Positions 7,748 to 17,023 of a DNA stretch of 64,000 nucleotides are shown in pieces. The number at the start of each line of letters is the position of its first letter. Position 1 is the stretch's first letter. The DNA is from Staphylococcus felis (GTDB taxonomy: Bacteria > Bacillota > Bacilli > Staphylococcales > Staphylococcaceae): NCBI RefSeq assembly GCF_003012915.1, contig NZ_CP027770.1:1302001-1366000 (forward strand), given 5' to 3'. The translations under genes were made by a program, and so were the position numbers. The notes beneath the pieces were generated by a model. The model was given only the letters and a program-made list of their open reading frames with translations. It did not search any database and was not told the DNA's origin.

Positions 7748-8371
7748 CTATGTCAGTTTTATTTTTTTGACACTAGCGTTGTCGTATCCATCTAAACTTA
7801 TATCTAATGCATCAACATTTTCTTTAATAAAAGGGATATCTTTTTTGTTAATCAACAAACCATTTGTCATAATAACAAGATTACCGTCATAGTACTTTCT
7901 TATATAACTAATTATGTTGAATAAATCTTTACGAATAAATGGTTCTCCTCCTGATATTATTAATGAGGTGGGCGATACTAAAAGAACTCTATCAATAATT
8001 GTTTTTATTTGATAAGTACTTAAGACATTAGATGAGTCGGGTGAAGAAGAAAGTACGCAGTGATTACAAGTTAAATTACATTTATGTGTAAATGTAATTG
8101 TGACATGCAACGAATCTTTTGGATAGCTATGTTCTAAAGAAACATAGTAGTCGATATGTAGTAATTGTTTAAATAATTCTTTTAAATTGTTAAGTGCTTG
8201 ATTATCTAAGTTATTAAATTCTAATATCGAATGGTTTCCGGAACTAATAATTTTATCAAGAGTCTTAAAATACTTTACTGATGATCTTACCCAATGTCCA
8301 TTATTCATATTTATTAGTAGTACTTTATTTCTGAAATATATATCCTTAGAGTTTCTACTTTTTATGTACAT
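7748..8371 (-). pseudogene. 3'-truncated radical SAM peptide-modifying enzyme
   Basis: The 207 residues contain the radical-SAM cluster motif C98-x3-C102-x2-C105 (HKCNLTCNHC), the GGEP motif (IISGGEPF) and a small N-terminal region like those of peptide-maturing enzymes. The frame stops shortly after DISLDGYDNAS, at about the point where family members continue into the second half of the barrel and a SPASM or twitch domain. Typical length is about 320-450 residues, so roughly half is missing. The missing end faces the ~450-bp repeat, so the duplication junction probably removed it. It is divergent from the ABC operon. No precursor peptide is visible, so it is probably a remnant of a RiPP cluster. 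Confidence 0.7.
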
Positions 8372-8540
8372 CTAATCACCTCATTACGAAATTTATCTAA
8401 TAAACATCAATTTTTTATCAATTAAAATCCAATTTTAATAAAGTTTTCACAATAGACAAATATGTATAATTTGTGACCTTCAAAATATTGATAAATAGTT
8501 GATATGTTTTTGATATCTTTAGAACAAAGGAGGCGTACAG

Positions 8541-9425
8541 ATGAATAGAATAGATATTAGTAATGTAAGTAAAACATATGATAAAAAAAAGAAGGCATTA
8601 AATGATGTTAGTTTAGTTATTGAAAATGGTATGTTTGGTATTCTTGGTCGAAATGGTTCAGGGAAATCTACATTGATGAAGATTATTGCAACTATACTTC
8701 AAAAAAACAAAGGAACAGTTGAAATTAATGGTATTCCATTAGGGGAGACTGAAAAAATACGAGGGTTGATAGGTTATTTGCCACAAGATTTTGATTTTTA
8801 CCCAAATATGAAGCTTGAAGAGTGTCTATACTACTTAGGCATATTGTCAGGGATGGATAAAAATATATTAGATAGTAAGATACAAGAAGTGTTAAAAAAA
8901 GTAAACTTATTCGATCATAAGTCTAGGAAAGTAAAAGGTTTATCAGGTGGAATGAAAAAAAGGTTAGGAATTGCACAAGCAATCATACACGATCCATCAG
9001 TAATCATAGTAGATGAACCAACTGCTGGTTTAGACCCTGAGGAAAGAGTTCGCTTACGAAATTTATTATCAGGGTTAGCTGAAGATAAGATAGTTATTAT
9101 ATCTACACATATAGTGAGTGATATTGAATCTATATGTAAAGATATAGCGATATTAGATAAAGGCAAAATTGAATATACAGGGAGCATAACGAGTTTGGTT
9201 AAAAGTGCGCATAATAAAGTTTATGACATTATTATCTCAAATAATGAATTAACCTCGTTTAGAAAAGAAAATATTTTTATTACTAAAATAAATGAATTCC
9301 AAGGATATTTAAAAATTCGCTTTGTATCTGATGAAAAGATACAAGGTGCTGAGATAGCGGGTCATGATTTTGAAGATGCATATATGTACTTTCTACAAAA
9401 AATAGATAGAGGTGAGGATGTATGA
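8541..9425 (+). CDS. ABC transporter ATP-binding protein (BcrA-like)
   Basis: The 294-residue ATPase has Walker A GRNGSGKST (~residue 36), the signature LSGGM and Walker B VIIVDEPTAGLD, plus a ~75-residue C-terminal extension as in bacitracin/lantibiotic-resistance ATPases. AAAGGAGG precedes the ATG. Its stop overlaps the next gene (ATGA), so it is coupled to the first permease. It is the first gene of an ABC plus two-component block. The substrate is unknown; an antimicrobial peptide is likely given the setting. Confidence 0.85.
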   Translation: MNRIDISNVSKTYDKKKKALNDVSLVIENGMFGILGRNGSGKSTLMKIIATILQKNKGTVEINGIPLGETEKIRGLIGYLPQDFDFYPNMKLEECLYYLGILSGMDKNILDSKIQEVLKKVNLFDHKSRKVKGLSGGMKKRLGIAQAIIHDPSVIIVDEPTAGLDPEERVRLRNLLSGLAEDKIVIISTHIVSDIESICKDIAILDKGKIEYTGSITSLVKSAHNKVYDIIISNNELTSFRKENIFITKINEFQGYLKIRFVSDEKIQGAEIAGHDFEDAYMYFLQKIDRGEDV

Positions 9426-10543
9426 AGCTTCTATGGGTGGAAATGAAAAAAATAATGATTAGTAAATCATATATTTTTTATACACTATTAATCTTAATTT
9501 TTGGATTTTTAAACTGTCAACAGATAATAGAATTTAATCTTAATTCTGAGATTTACAAAGATGGCGAAATAGTTATGAACACAAATAATAAAAATATTAT
9601 CCGAAATAATATTATTGAGGAATTGGAAAAAGAGATTGGAAATAATGAATTTAAGACATATCAGTTCGGATTTTTAAAGGTGAAAAACTTAAATAAAAAA
9701 GAACTAAGTAAAGTAAAAGGTACATTTCTTAAAATGAAAAGTACTAAAGACTATAATACGTTTAATAAATATAAAAAGTCTATATCAGAATATATAGGTA
9801 GAGGTTCAAGTTATTCGGATGAAAATCTACATTTATTTTCGAAGAAAGCGATGAATAAAGAAGAATTACGATTAGAGAAGCAATCAATAAAAAATAAAGA
9901 CCTTTATTTTGGTTCTTATAGTCGTTATTATTCAGATGTGATGGGAATAGTGTTAGGGATTTTACCTTTCTTTCTAGGAGCATATACTTTTTTATTAGAT
10001 AGTAAGAGTAAAGCTTTTGAATGTATTTACGTTAAAAAAATATCATCTTTAAAATTAATAAGCATAAGGTTTATCATTATAATTCTATTATCATTTCTAC
10101 CAGTATTATTATTTTCGATATATTTTGTTTTAAATCTTGCAAGTATTCATGCAATTTCAATTCAATCTCTTTTTATATTTTATAAGATACTTATCATGTG
10201 GACTTTGCCTATCTTAATGTTTTCAAGTGCGATGGGTATGTTGCTGACTATTTTATTAAATTCATTTATAGGCTGTATTGTTCAAATTTTTATATGGTTT
10301 ATTAATTTAAATATAGGTTCAAGAAATATAGAGGGTATTTATGATGTATTATATATTCCTAGACATAATACGCTATTTAACTCAATTTACTTTTATAATA
10401 ATTTTATTGATTTTATTGTGAATAGATTAATCTATTTTATTGTAAGCGTAATCATATATATAATCACTATATATTTATATAGCATTAAAAGAAGGGGGAT
10501 CATTTCAAGTGGGAAAATTATTCGGAATAGACTTAAAGAATAA
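9422..10543 (+). CDS. ABC-2-type permease subunit 1
   Basis: The 373-residue membrane protein has one N-terminal helix, a ~140-residue extracytoplasmic loop rich in Lys and Asn, then five or six helices. This is the topology of ABC-2-type permeases of peptide exporters. It is translationally coupled to the ATPase (4-bp overlap) and overlaps the next gene by 35 bp. The family assignment comes from topology and context, not from a distinctive motif. Confidence 0.75.
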   Translation: MKLLWVEMKKIMISKSYIFYTLLILIFGFLNCQQIIEFNLNSEIYKDGEIVMNTNNKNIIRNNIIEELEKEIGNNEFKTYQFGFLKVKNLNKKELSKVKGTFLKMKSTKDYNTFNKYKKSISEYIGRGSSYSDENLHLFSKKAMNKEELRLEKQSIKNKDLYFGSYSRYYSDVMGIVLGILPFFLGAYTFLLDSKSKAFECIYVKKISSLKLISIRFIIIILLSFLPVLLFSIYFVLNLASIHAISIQSLFIFYKILIMWTLPILMFSSAMGMLLTILLNSFIGCIVQIFIWFINLNIGSRNIEGIYDVLYIPRHNTLFNSIYFYNNFIDFIVNRLIYFIVSVIIYIITIYLYSIKRRGIISSGKIIRNRLKE

Positions 10544-11138
10544 TCTATTAATTCTTTATATTGTTTGTTTCATTATAGTTATTTTTAGTATGTTTTTAAA
10601 TGGCATATCTAATTTAAATCATAATCGTAGTGTTCAATATTTAGAATTATTTTTTAGTATTATCGGTATCATTCTGTTCCCATCTCTGTTCTCCATTGAA
10701 AAAAAACATGTCATCATAGAACTCATTAATACTAAAAGATTTGACTATAAGTACATTTTTCTTTTTAGGATTATTAGTACTTTGATTGTTACTTTTATAT
10801 TCTCTGTGTTTACGTATATGATGCTGACCATATTTAATTCGCAAGTTAAACTGTCAGATATATATATTGCGTTTACGAGTACAATATTTGTTGGTTCAAT
10901 ATGTTTACTAATTACTGTTCTAAGTAATAATTTATTAAATGGATATATGTTTGGATTAGTATATTTCTTAGTTTGCTTAGGGTTTAGAAACTTAAGTTTT
11001 ATATTCCTTTTTCCGGAAACATTTAACTTTCCATACTATTTCAAAGTAGTCCAATTACTCTTAAGTATCATCATACTAGCTAGTGTTGTTATTCTCTCTG
11101 ATAAGTTTAAAAGAGAAGGGGATAATCATAGACTTTAG
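10509..11138 (+). CDS. ABC-2-type permease subunit 2
   Basis: The protein has 209 residues with about six hydrophobic helices and almost no loops. Translation likely starts at GTG 10509, with GGGGG ten bases upstream, inside the end of the previous gene. Together with the preceding permease it probably forms the transmembrane part of the exporter energised by the upstream ATPase. Confidence 0.7.
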   Translation: MGKLFGIDLKNNLLILYIVCFIIVIFSMFLNGISNLNHNRSVQYLELFFSIIGIILFPSLFSIEKKHVIIELINTKRFDYKYIFLFRIISTLIVTFIFSVFTYMMLTIFNSQVKLSDIYIAFTSTIFVGSICLLITVLSNNLLNGYMFGLVYFLVCLGFRNLSFIFLFPETFNFPYYFKVVQLLLSIIILASVVILSDKFKREGDNHRL

Positions 11139-11293
11139 TATATTAAATGCATATAAAGCAGGCAGTAATTATTTTAAAAAGCTGTTATAGAATTTTTTAT
11201 GACTTATCCCTGTGCTTAAACATTTGTGGATTAAGTATTATAATTTTTATAAGAGATTAAAAAATATTAAGAGTACATAAAAGAGGTATGACA

Positions 11294-11962
11294 ATGACAT
11301 ATAATATTATGATTGTAGATGATGAAGAGAGCATTGTGTCATTTATTAAAGATAGTTTAAATTTAGAAGGATTCAATACAATTGTGGCATACAATGGAAG
11401 AGAAGCGATTGAAAAAATAGATGATAGTATTCACTTAATCGTATTAGATATCAAAATACCTTACATGGATGGGTTTTCAGTTGCAAAACACTTATCCTCA
11501 ACACATATTCCTATTATTTTTTTAACAGCAAAAGATAGTTTAGAAACTAGATTAAAGTGTTTTTCACTAGGTGCCAAAGATTATTTATCAAAGCCTTTCT
11601 ATATGGAAGAGCTAATCATTAGAATCAAAAATATACTCAATCAACAAAACGACAATAATTATATTCAAAATATTAGAACATTTAAAGATTTAACAATTGA
11701 CTATGATGCTTTTAAAATTACTATAAATGGAAATCCAATAAACCTAACAAGAAAAGAATTTGAAATCATTAAGTTATTGTCCTTGAATTCTAATTATTAT
11801 TTTAGTAAAGATCAAATTTATGATTTAGTAAATTTAAATAAACAAGGAAATACACAAGTCATTTCAGAACATATTAGAAAAATTAGAAAGAAATTGAGTG
11901 AATATAGTGATGATGAGTATATTGATACAAAGTGGGGTGTTGGATATAGATGGCTAGTGTAG
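11294..11962 (+). CDS. OmpR-family response regulator
   Basis: The 222-residue protein has a receiver domain (acidic pair D10/E11, phosphoacceptor D52 in VLDIK, LSKPF lysine) and a C-terminal winged helix ending TKWGVGYRWLV. I chose ATG 11294 over 11288 because AGAGG ends two bases before 11288. It overlaps the kinase gene by 13 bp. It most likely controls the adjacent ABC operon in response to an antimicrobial peptide. Confidence 0.9.
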   Translation: MTYNIMIVDDEESIVSFIKDSLNLEGFNTIVAYNGREAIEKIDDSIHLIVLDIKIPYMDGFSVAKHLSSTHIPIIFLTAKDSLETRLKCFSLGAKDYLSKPFYMEELIIRIKNILNQQNDNNYIQNIRTFKDLTIDYDAFKITINGNPINLTRKEFEIIKLLSLNSNYYFSKDQIYDLVNLNKQGNTQVISEHIRKIRKKLSEYSDDEYIDTKWGVGYRWLV

Positions 11963-13050
11963 ATAGTATTAAGAGGAAAATTCTTAAATTAAATCTTTTG
12001 ATTATATTCGTAAGTGTAGCATCAATATTTATATTACAAATTATATTAAATAGATTAGAATTTTCAAAGATAGGTCACTATCTGTATCCAGATTTTTGGA
12101 ATGACCCCCATTACATATTTAAAGTAAGCAGTGTTGCTATCAATATAGCTGTTCCTTTATTGTGTATATATTTTTTTACAAGGCACTTTTACAAAAAAGA
12201 GATACTAAATAATATAAAAAATTTAAATACTATGATTCAGAGCTTAAAAAATAAAGATTTAGATCATAAAATAGAGAGAACTAATATCAAAGAATTTAAT
12301 GATATTATAAATGAAATTGAAGCTATCAAAAAGTTTTTACGTAATAACATCAAAATGCAATTGACTGTACAAAATAATTTCAAAAGAAAGCTAGAAATAT
12401 TTGAGCATGATTTAAAAACACCTTTAACAGTCTTGCAGGGGCATGCAGAGCTATTAAAGAAAATAAATGTATCTAATTTATCTCAAGAGGAAAAAACTAA
12501 TAAAATTAACTTAGAAAGTGATATTCTTTTGAAATCTATAGATAGGATTAACAATCAAATTAATATGCATATTAACAATGTAAAGTTATTACCAAAAGAT
12601 TCGGATCGAGTAAGCATCAAAGAAGTTGTTGAAGTCATAAACAATAATTATAAACATAATTTCATGATTAAAGATAAAAAATTTGAAATACTTGCTGATG
12701 CGTCATTATTAAACAAGGATTATTTTATAAGTAATCAGATTTTGTATCATGTAATGGACAATTTGATAAATAATGCTGTGAAATACTCGGAAAATCAAAT
12801 TATTATAAAACTTAATTTGATTGGTACACATCGACTTAACTTCCAAGTTATTAATGATGGCAAATTATTTACAAAAGAAGATTTGGCACATGCTAAGGAA
12901 TGGGGCATAAAAGGAGAAGTTTCAAAAGGATCAGGAATCGGCTTATACTTTGCTAGTGAGGTTTTACAACAATTTAATAGTGATATTATGCTGGAAAATA
13001 TAAAGGAAAAAGCTTCTGCAAGTTTTACAATTGATATCGAATTAGAATAG
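11950..13050 (+). CDS. Sensor histidine kinase
   Basis: The 366-residue kinase has two transmembrane helices (about 15-35 and 60-80) with a short outside loop, a linker, the H-box FEHDLKTPLT with His156, an N-box (DNLINNAVKYS) and the G-box GSGIGLYFASE. HDLKTPLT is common in kinases that sense lantibiotics or vancomycin-type drugs. It partners the response regulator just upstream. Confidence 0.9.
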   Translation: MASVDSIKRKILKLNLLIIFVSVASIFILQIILNRLEFSKIGHYLYPDFWNDPHYIFKVSSVAINIAVPLLCIYFFTRHFYKKEILNNIKNLNTMIQSLKNKDLDHKIERTNIKEFNDIINEIEAIKKFLRNNIKMQLTVQNNFKRKLEIFEHDLKTPLTVLQGHAELLKKINVSNLSQEEKTNKINLESDILLKSIDRINNQINMHINNVKLLPKDSDRVSIKEVVEVINNNYKHNFMIKDKKFEILADASLLNKDYFISNQILYHVMDNLINNAVKYSENQIIIKLNLIGTHRLNFQVINDGKLFTKEDLAHAKEWGIKGEVSKGSGIGLYFASEVLQQFNSDIMLENIKEKASASFTIDIELE

Positions 13051-13269
13051 AACTTTAAACTCCAAATTCAATAAATATTTTACAGTTCACATTTAACAAT
13101 ATTTAATGGTGCTTACAAAAAATATAATTCGAGTCGCAACACATCATTTGTGCCCTTGAACGTGATCATCCAATTACGATAATATGTACAAGTGGGATGT
13201 ATGAAAAAGTATATACCGTTTCACAAGTGTTTACAGTGATGTAAAACATAATGGTGGAGGTGAAGCGAT

Positions 13270-13473
13270 ATGTTTAAAAAAATAGCTAATACGATACAGG
13301 CTCAAATCATAGCACTCATCATAGCTCTAGCCTTTATTATATTATCTCTTGTTAATATTTTTTCAGTGACCACGAATATTAAAGTGGTTTTGAGTGTTTT
13401 TCCTTTAATCGTTTTTTCAATTATAAGCGTGTTATGCTTGTATAATATTCAAAAAATTAAGCAGAAGAAATAG
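13270..13473 (+). CDS. Small two-helix membrane protein, possible immunity protein (copy 2)
   Basis: This 67-residue protein is nearly identical to the one at 7384, with the same ribosome binding site and terminator. Retention of an intact frame suggests that the duplicate is functional or recent. It follows the two-component kinase rather than the exporter. Confidence 0.6.
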   Translation: MFKKIANTIQAQIIALIIALAFIILSLVNIFSVTTNIKVVLSVFPLIVFSIISVLCLYNIQKIKQKK

Positions 13474-13516
13474 TTATTCTATTAGTTTTGATATCTAATA
13501 CTATTGAATATCCGTT

Positions 13517-13554
13517 AAAAGAACTCGGTACTATGACTGTATCGAGTCTTTTTT
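13517..13554 (+). terminator. Rho-independent terminator (repeat copy 2)
   Basis: The same GAACTCGGTAC/GTATCGAGTC stem as in copy 1, followed by six Ts. Confidence 0.85.
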
Positions 13555-13730
13555 GGCAATCAATTTGTATATTCCGACAAAAAAATGTTGGATTTTGTTT
13601 GATTGAAAGAAGCTTTTTTGTTTGAATTTGACTAAAGGTGTAGTAAGTTAATAATATTACATATTGAATCAATAATACTTTTCAGATTCAAAACATCAAA
13701 AAGATAATTTTATAAAAAGGTGTGAAGCAT

Positions 13731-14483
13731 TTGAATAAATATGAACGTTTGGATGAGATTGCACGTCGTGTTAATGAAAAGGGAACGATTCGGATTACTG
13801 ATATAGTTGAGGATTTAAATGTATCTGATATGACGGTAAGACGTGATTTGGTGGAGCTAGAGGAACAAGGGATATTGACCAAGATTCATGGTGGAGCTCG
13901 GAGTAATGCTGCTTTTCAATATAAAGAAATGTCTCATCATGAAAAGCATACTAAGAAAAGTAAAGAAAAGTATGAAATTGCTAAAAAAGCAGCAGATCTC
14001 ATTGAAGATGGAAATATCATCTTTTTAGGCCCAGGTACAACGGTTGAAATGTTAGCCAAAGAAATTGAAAATAAGCGTTTATCAGTTGTGACGAATTGTT
14101 TACCGGTATTTCAAATTTTACAACATAAACGATCAGAGCACTTTTCAGTGTATCTTATTGGAGGATCACAACGTAAGTTAACAGAATCATTTGTTGGTGA
14201 AATGGCAAACACATTACTAGAAAAAATGCGATTTTCAAAAATCTTCTTTAGTGCGAATGGAATTAAAGGGAATGAAGTGATGACGTCTTCATACGAAGAA
14301 GCCTATACTCAAAAATTAGCGATTTCACATTCGAATGAAAAATATATATTGGCAGATGACTCAAAGATTGGCAAAGAAGATTTCGTATCATTTTGTGAGT
14401 TAAAGGATTTAACTGCTATCGTAACAAATTCATTAACGGAAGAACAGCTGACCTCTATTCAACAATATATTGAAATCATATAA
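13731..14483 (+). CDS. lacR: LacR, DeoR-family repressor of the lactose operon
   Basis: The 250-residue protein has an N-terminal DeoR helix-turn-helix ([22 protein letters not shown]) and a C-terminal sugar-phosphate sensor domain ([20 protein letters not shown]). It aligns along its length with staphylococcal LacR, which starts MNKHERLDEI. I therefore take TTG 13731 as the start, preceded by AAGGTG. An in-frame GTG nine bases earlier is the alternative. LacR represses lac genes and is released by tagatose-6-phosphate. It has its own terminator before the operon promoter. Confidence 0.92.
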   Translation: MNKYERLDEIARRVNEKGTIRITDIVEDLNVSDMTVRRDLVELEEQGILTKIHGGARSNAAFQYKEMSHHEKHTKKSKEKYEIAKKAADLIEDGNIIFLGPGTTVEMLAKEIENKRLSVVTNCLPVFQILQHKRSEHFSVYLIGGSQRKLTESFVGEMANTLLEKMRFSKIFFSANGIKGNEVMTSSYEEAYTQKLAISHSNEKYILADDSKIGKEDFVSFCELKDLTAIVTNSLTEEQLTSIQQYIEII

Positions 14484-14487
14484 ATAT

Positions 14488-14522
14488 AAAGACTAGGACC
14501 CAAAAGTGTCTTAGTCTTTTTT
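14488..14522 (+). terminator. Rho-independent terminator after lacR
   Basis: AAAGACTAGGAC pairs with GTGTCTTAGTCTTT, followed by a run of Ts. Confidence 0.85.
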
Positions 14523-14574
14523 GTTTGAATTTGAGTATTATGAATAATAATAAACAAAAATAAACTGAAATATG

Positions 14575-14603
14575 TTGAATTGATGTTTGTTTTGGTCTAT
14601 AAT
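14575..14603 (+). promoter_or_regulatory. Promoter of the lac operon with flanking operator-like dyad
   Basis: A -35 box TTGAAT (14575-14580) and a perfect -10 box TATAAT (14598-14603) are 17 bp apart, 67 bp upstream of lacA. The element TTTGTTT in the spacer and AAACAAA at 14612 form an inverted repeat around the -10 box, a plausible LacR operator. The operator assignment is inference. Confidence 0.75.
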
Positions 14604-14618
14604 TCAATTGTAAACAAA

Positions 14619-14632
14619 TGAAAGCGCTTATA
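14619..14632 (+). promoter_or_regulatory. Catabolite-responsive element (cre) for CcpA
   Basis: TGAAAGCGCTTATA matches the consensus TGWNANCGNTNWCA except at the penultimate base. It lies just downstream of the lac promoter, where CcpA binding would block transcription when glucose is present. Confidence 0.7.
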
Positions 14633-14670
14633 TATGTGTGAGTCAACAACTGATTGGGAGGATGATAAGG

Positions 14671-15099
14671 ATGAAAGTGATTATAGGTGCAGATCAACAT
14701 GGACTAAGTTTAAAAACACATATTCAAACATATTTACTTGATCGCGGTTATGATGTTGTCGATGTGACGAGTGATAGTTTAAAAGATTTTGTGGATGTCA
14801 CTGTTGCAGTGGCCAAAGAGGTGCAACAAGCTGACGATAACTTAGGGATTGTGATTGATGAGTACGGTGCAGGAAGTTTTATGGTTGCGACTAAGATTAA
14901 AGGCATGATTGCTGCAGAAGTATCTGATGAGCGCTCTGCTTATATGACGCGTAGTCACAATAACGCCAAAATGATTACGCTGGGTTCAGCGTTAGTTGGT
15001 GAAACATTAGCAGAAAATATCGTTAAAGGATTTGTTGAAGGTGCATACGATGGAGGGCGTCATCAAATTCGCGTAGATATGTTAAATAAAATGGGTTAA
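14671..15099 (+). CDS. lacA: Galactose-6-phosphate isomerase subunit LacA
   Basis: The 142-residue protein is an RpiB-fold sugar isomerase subunit matching LacA over its full length ([35 protein letters not shown]). With LacB it converts galactose-6-phosphate to tagatose-6-phosphate. The ATG at 14671 follows GGGAGGATGATAAGG and gives the usual length; the frame is open 11 codons further upstream. It is the first gene of the operon. Confidence 0.95.
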   Translation: MKVIIGADQHGLSLKTHIQTYLLDRGYDVVDVTSDSLKDFVDVTVAVAKEVQQADDNLGIVIDEYGAGSFMVATKIKGMIAAEVSDERSAYMTRSHNNAKMITLGSALVGETLAENIVKGFVEGAYDGGRHQIRVDMLNKMG

Positions 15100-15114
15100 T
15101 AGGAGGTTTATCGA

Positions 15115-15630
15115 ATGAAAATAGCAATTGGTTCGGATCATATTGTTACGGATACAAAAATGGAAGTTTCACAATTTTTGAAATCACTCGGACATGAGGT
15201 GATTGACTGTGGAACATATGACTTTACGCGTACGCATTACCCAATCTATGGCAAAAAAGTGGGCGAAGCGGTGACGAGTGGCGACGCAGATTTAGGTGTG
15301 TGTATTTGTGGAACAGGTGTTGGTATTAACAATGCTGTCAATAAAGTGCCTGGTGTACGTTCAGCTTTAGTACGAGATATGTCGTCAGCTCTTTATGCGA
15401 AAGAAGAGCTTAATGCCAATGTGATTGGTTTTGGCGGGAAAATTGTTGGAGAATTATTACTTTGTGATATTGTCGAAGCTTTTATTAATGCTGAATATAA
15501 ACCAACAGAAGAGAATAAAAAATTAATTGATAAGATTTCAAAAGTAGAGTCTATCCATCAACAGCAAAATAATGAAGACTTCTTCAATGAATTTTTAGAA
15601 AAATGGGATAAAGGTGAATATCACGACTAA
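15115..15630 (+). CDS. lacB: Galactose-6-phosphate isomerase subunit LacB
   Basis: The 171-residue RpiB-fold subunit carries the active-site region [18 protein letters not shown] and the expected length. It forms the heteromeric isomerase with LacA, 15 bp upstream. In other staphylococci lacC follows directly; here only 71 non-coding bases separate lacB from lacD. Confidence 0.95.
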   Translation: MKIAIGSDHIVTDTKMEVSQFLKSLGHEVIDCGTYDFTRTHYPIYGKKVGEAVTSGDADLGVCICGTGVGINNAVNKVPGVRSALVRDMSSALYAKEELNANVIGFGGKIVGELLLCDIVEAFINAEYKPTEENKKLIDKISKVESIHQQQNNEDFFNEFLEKWDKGEYHD

Positions 15631-15701
15631 TTAGCCCCGATTAATCAATGTAAATGAACTTTGATAAAAGTGACATAAATCCAAAATGAGAGGTGTATGT
15701 G

Positions 15702-16673
15702 ATGAGTACAAAACAAGAATTATTAGCACAAGTGAGTAATGGTAAGGGTATTATCTCGGCTTTAGCTTTTGATCAACGTGGTGCATTAAAACGTATGATG
15801 GCACAATTTCAAGAAGGTGAGCCAAAAGTTTCAGATATAGAAACACTCAAAAAATTAGTGTCTGAGGAGTTAACACCCTATGCATCATCTATTCTTTTAG
15901 ATCCTGAATATGGTTTACCTGCTACACAAGTTAGACACGCTGATGCAGGCCTTTTATTAGCCTATGAAAAAACAGGATATGATGTGAATGCAAAAGGACG
16001 CTTACCAGATTGTCTTGTAGATTGGTCAGCCAAACGCATTAAAGAAGCAGGTGCTCAAGCGGTGAAGTTCTTATTGTATTACGACATTGATGATGAAGAT
16101 GCGATTAACAATCAAAAAGAGGCCTATATTGAGCGTATTGGCTCTGAATGTAAGGCGGAAGATATTCCATTTTTCTTAGAGATTTTAGCATATGATGATT
16201 CGATTGCTGATAATAAAGGCCCTGAGTATGCGAAAGTGAAACCTCGAAAAGTCATCGAAGCAATGCGTGTCTTCTCTAAAGAACGCTTCGGTGTCGACGT
16301 CTTAAAGGTTGAAGTACCTGTAGATATGAACTATGTTGAGGGGTTTGGAATAGGTGAGTCTGTCTACACGCGTGATGAAGCTGCACAATATTTCAAACAA
16401 CAAGATGAAGCGACACATTTACCATACATCTATTTAAGCGCAGGTGTATCAGCAAAGTTATTCCAAGACACTTTACGCTTTGCACATGAAGCGGGGGCAA
16501 AATTTAATGGTGTACTTTGTGGACGTGCTACATGGTCTGGTGCTGTTAAAGCCTATATTGAAAAAGGTGAAAGTGCAGCAAGAGAGTGGTTAAGTACTGA
16601 AGGCCATGCCAACATTAGTGAATTAAACAAAGTGCTAGAAGAGACAGCTGTTTCATATCAAGAAAATGTATAA
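15702..16673 (+). CDS. lacD: Tagatose-1,6-bisphosphate aldolase LacD
   Basis: The 323-residue class I aldolase matches Lac[35 protein letters not shown] with the Schiff-base lysine, and [11 protein letters not shown]. It splits tagatose-1,6-bisphosphate into dihydroxyacetone phosphate and glyceraldehyde-3-phosphate. ATG 15702 is chosen because GAGAGGTG lies 7 bases upstream. Its substrate is normally made by LacC, which is missing here, so another kinase must provide it. Confidence 0.94.
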   Translation: MSTKQELLAQVSNGKGIISALAFDQRGALKRMMAQFQEGEPKVSDIETLKKLVSEELTPYASSILLDPEYGLPATQVRHADAGLLLAYEKTGYDVNAKGRLPDCLVDWSAKRIKEAGAQAVKFLLYYDIDDEDAINNQKEAYIERIGSECKAEDIPFFLEILAYDDSIADNKGPEYAKVKPRKVIEAMRVFSKERFGVDVLKVEVPVDMNYVEGFGIGESVYTRDEAAQYFKQQDEATHLPYIYLSAGVSAKLFQDTLRFAHEAGAKFNGVLCGRATWSGAVKAYIEKGESAAREWLSTEGHANISELNKVLEETAVSYQENV

Positions 16674-16703
16674 GTCATTCAATGACGATCGGAGGGGATT
16701 TTT

Positions 16704-17018
16704 ATGAATAGAGAAGAAGTGACAATGTTAGGGTTTGAAATCGTAGCCTATGCAGGAGATGCACGCTCTAAATATTTAGAAGCATTAACAGCAGCACAAG
16801 AAGGTCTTTATGACAAGGCAGAGCAACTGATAGAAGAGGGAAACCAATGTATTGTTGATGCACATAATGCACAAACGTCTTTATTACAAAAAGAAGCATC
16901 TGGTGATGATATTGCATATAGCGTGACAATGATGCATGGACAAGATCATTTGATGACAACGATTTTATTAAAGGATATGTTAAAGCACATCATTGAGTTA
17001 TACAAAAGAGGGAGTTGA
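16704..17018 (+). CDS. lacF: Lactose PTS EIIA component LacF
   Basis: The 104-residue helical protein is EIIA of the lactose/cellobiose PTS family. The motif [11 protein letters not shown] carries His78, the likely phosphorylation site, with His82 close by. It passes phosphate from HPr to the EIIB part of LacE. GGAGGGG precedes the ATG. Its end lies 5 bases before the LacE start. Confidence 0.95.
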   Translation: MNREEVTMLGFEIVAYAGDARSKYLEALTAAQEGLYDKAEQLIEEGNQCIVDAHNAQTSLLQKEASGDDIAYSVTMMHGQDHLMTTILLKDMLKHIIELYKRGS

Positions 17019-17023
17019 CAACT

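Larger units (their letters stand above)
13106..13556. repeat. Long direct repeat, copy 2
   Basis: This second copy of 7218-7670 begins at ATGGTGCTTAC, which in copy 1 is coding sequence of the exporter. Here it is detached from any exporter gene, which shows that copy 2 derives from the bacteriocin operon. Divergence is concentrated near the end, around the terminator spacer. Confidence 0.95.

Noticed and set aside
13457..13672. 71-codon minus-strand frame after repeat copy 2
   Set aside because: It runs through the terminator hairpin and has no start site or family resemblance.
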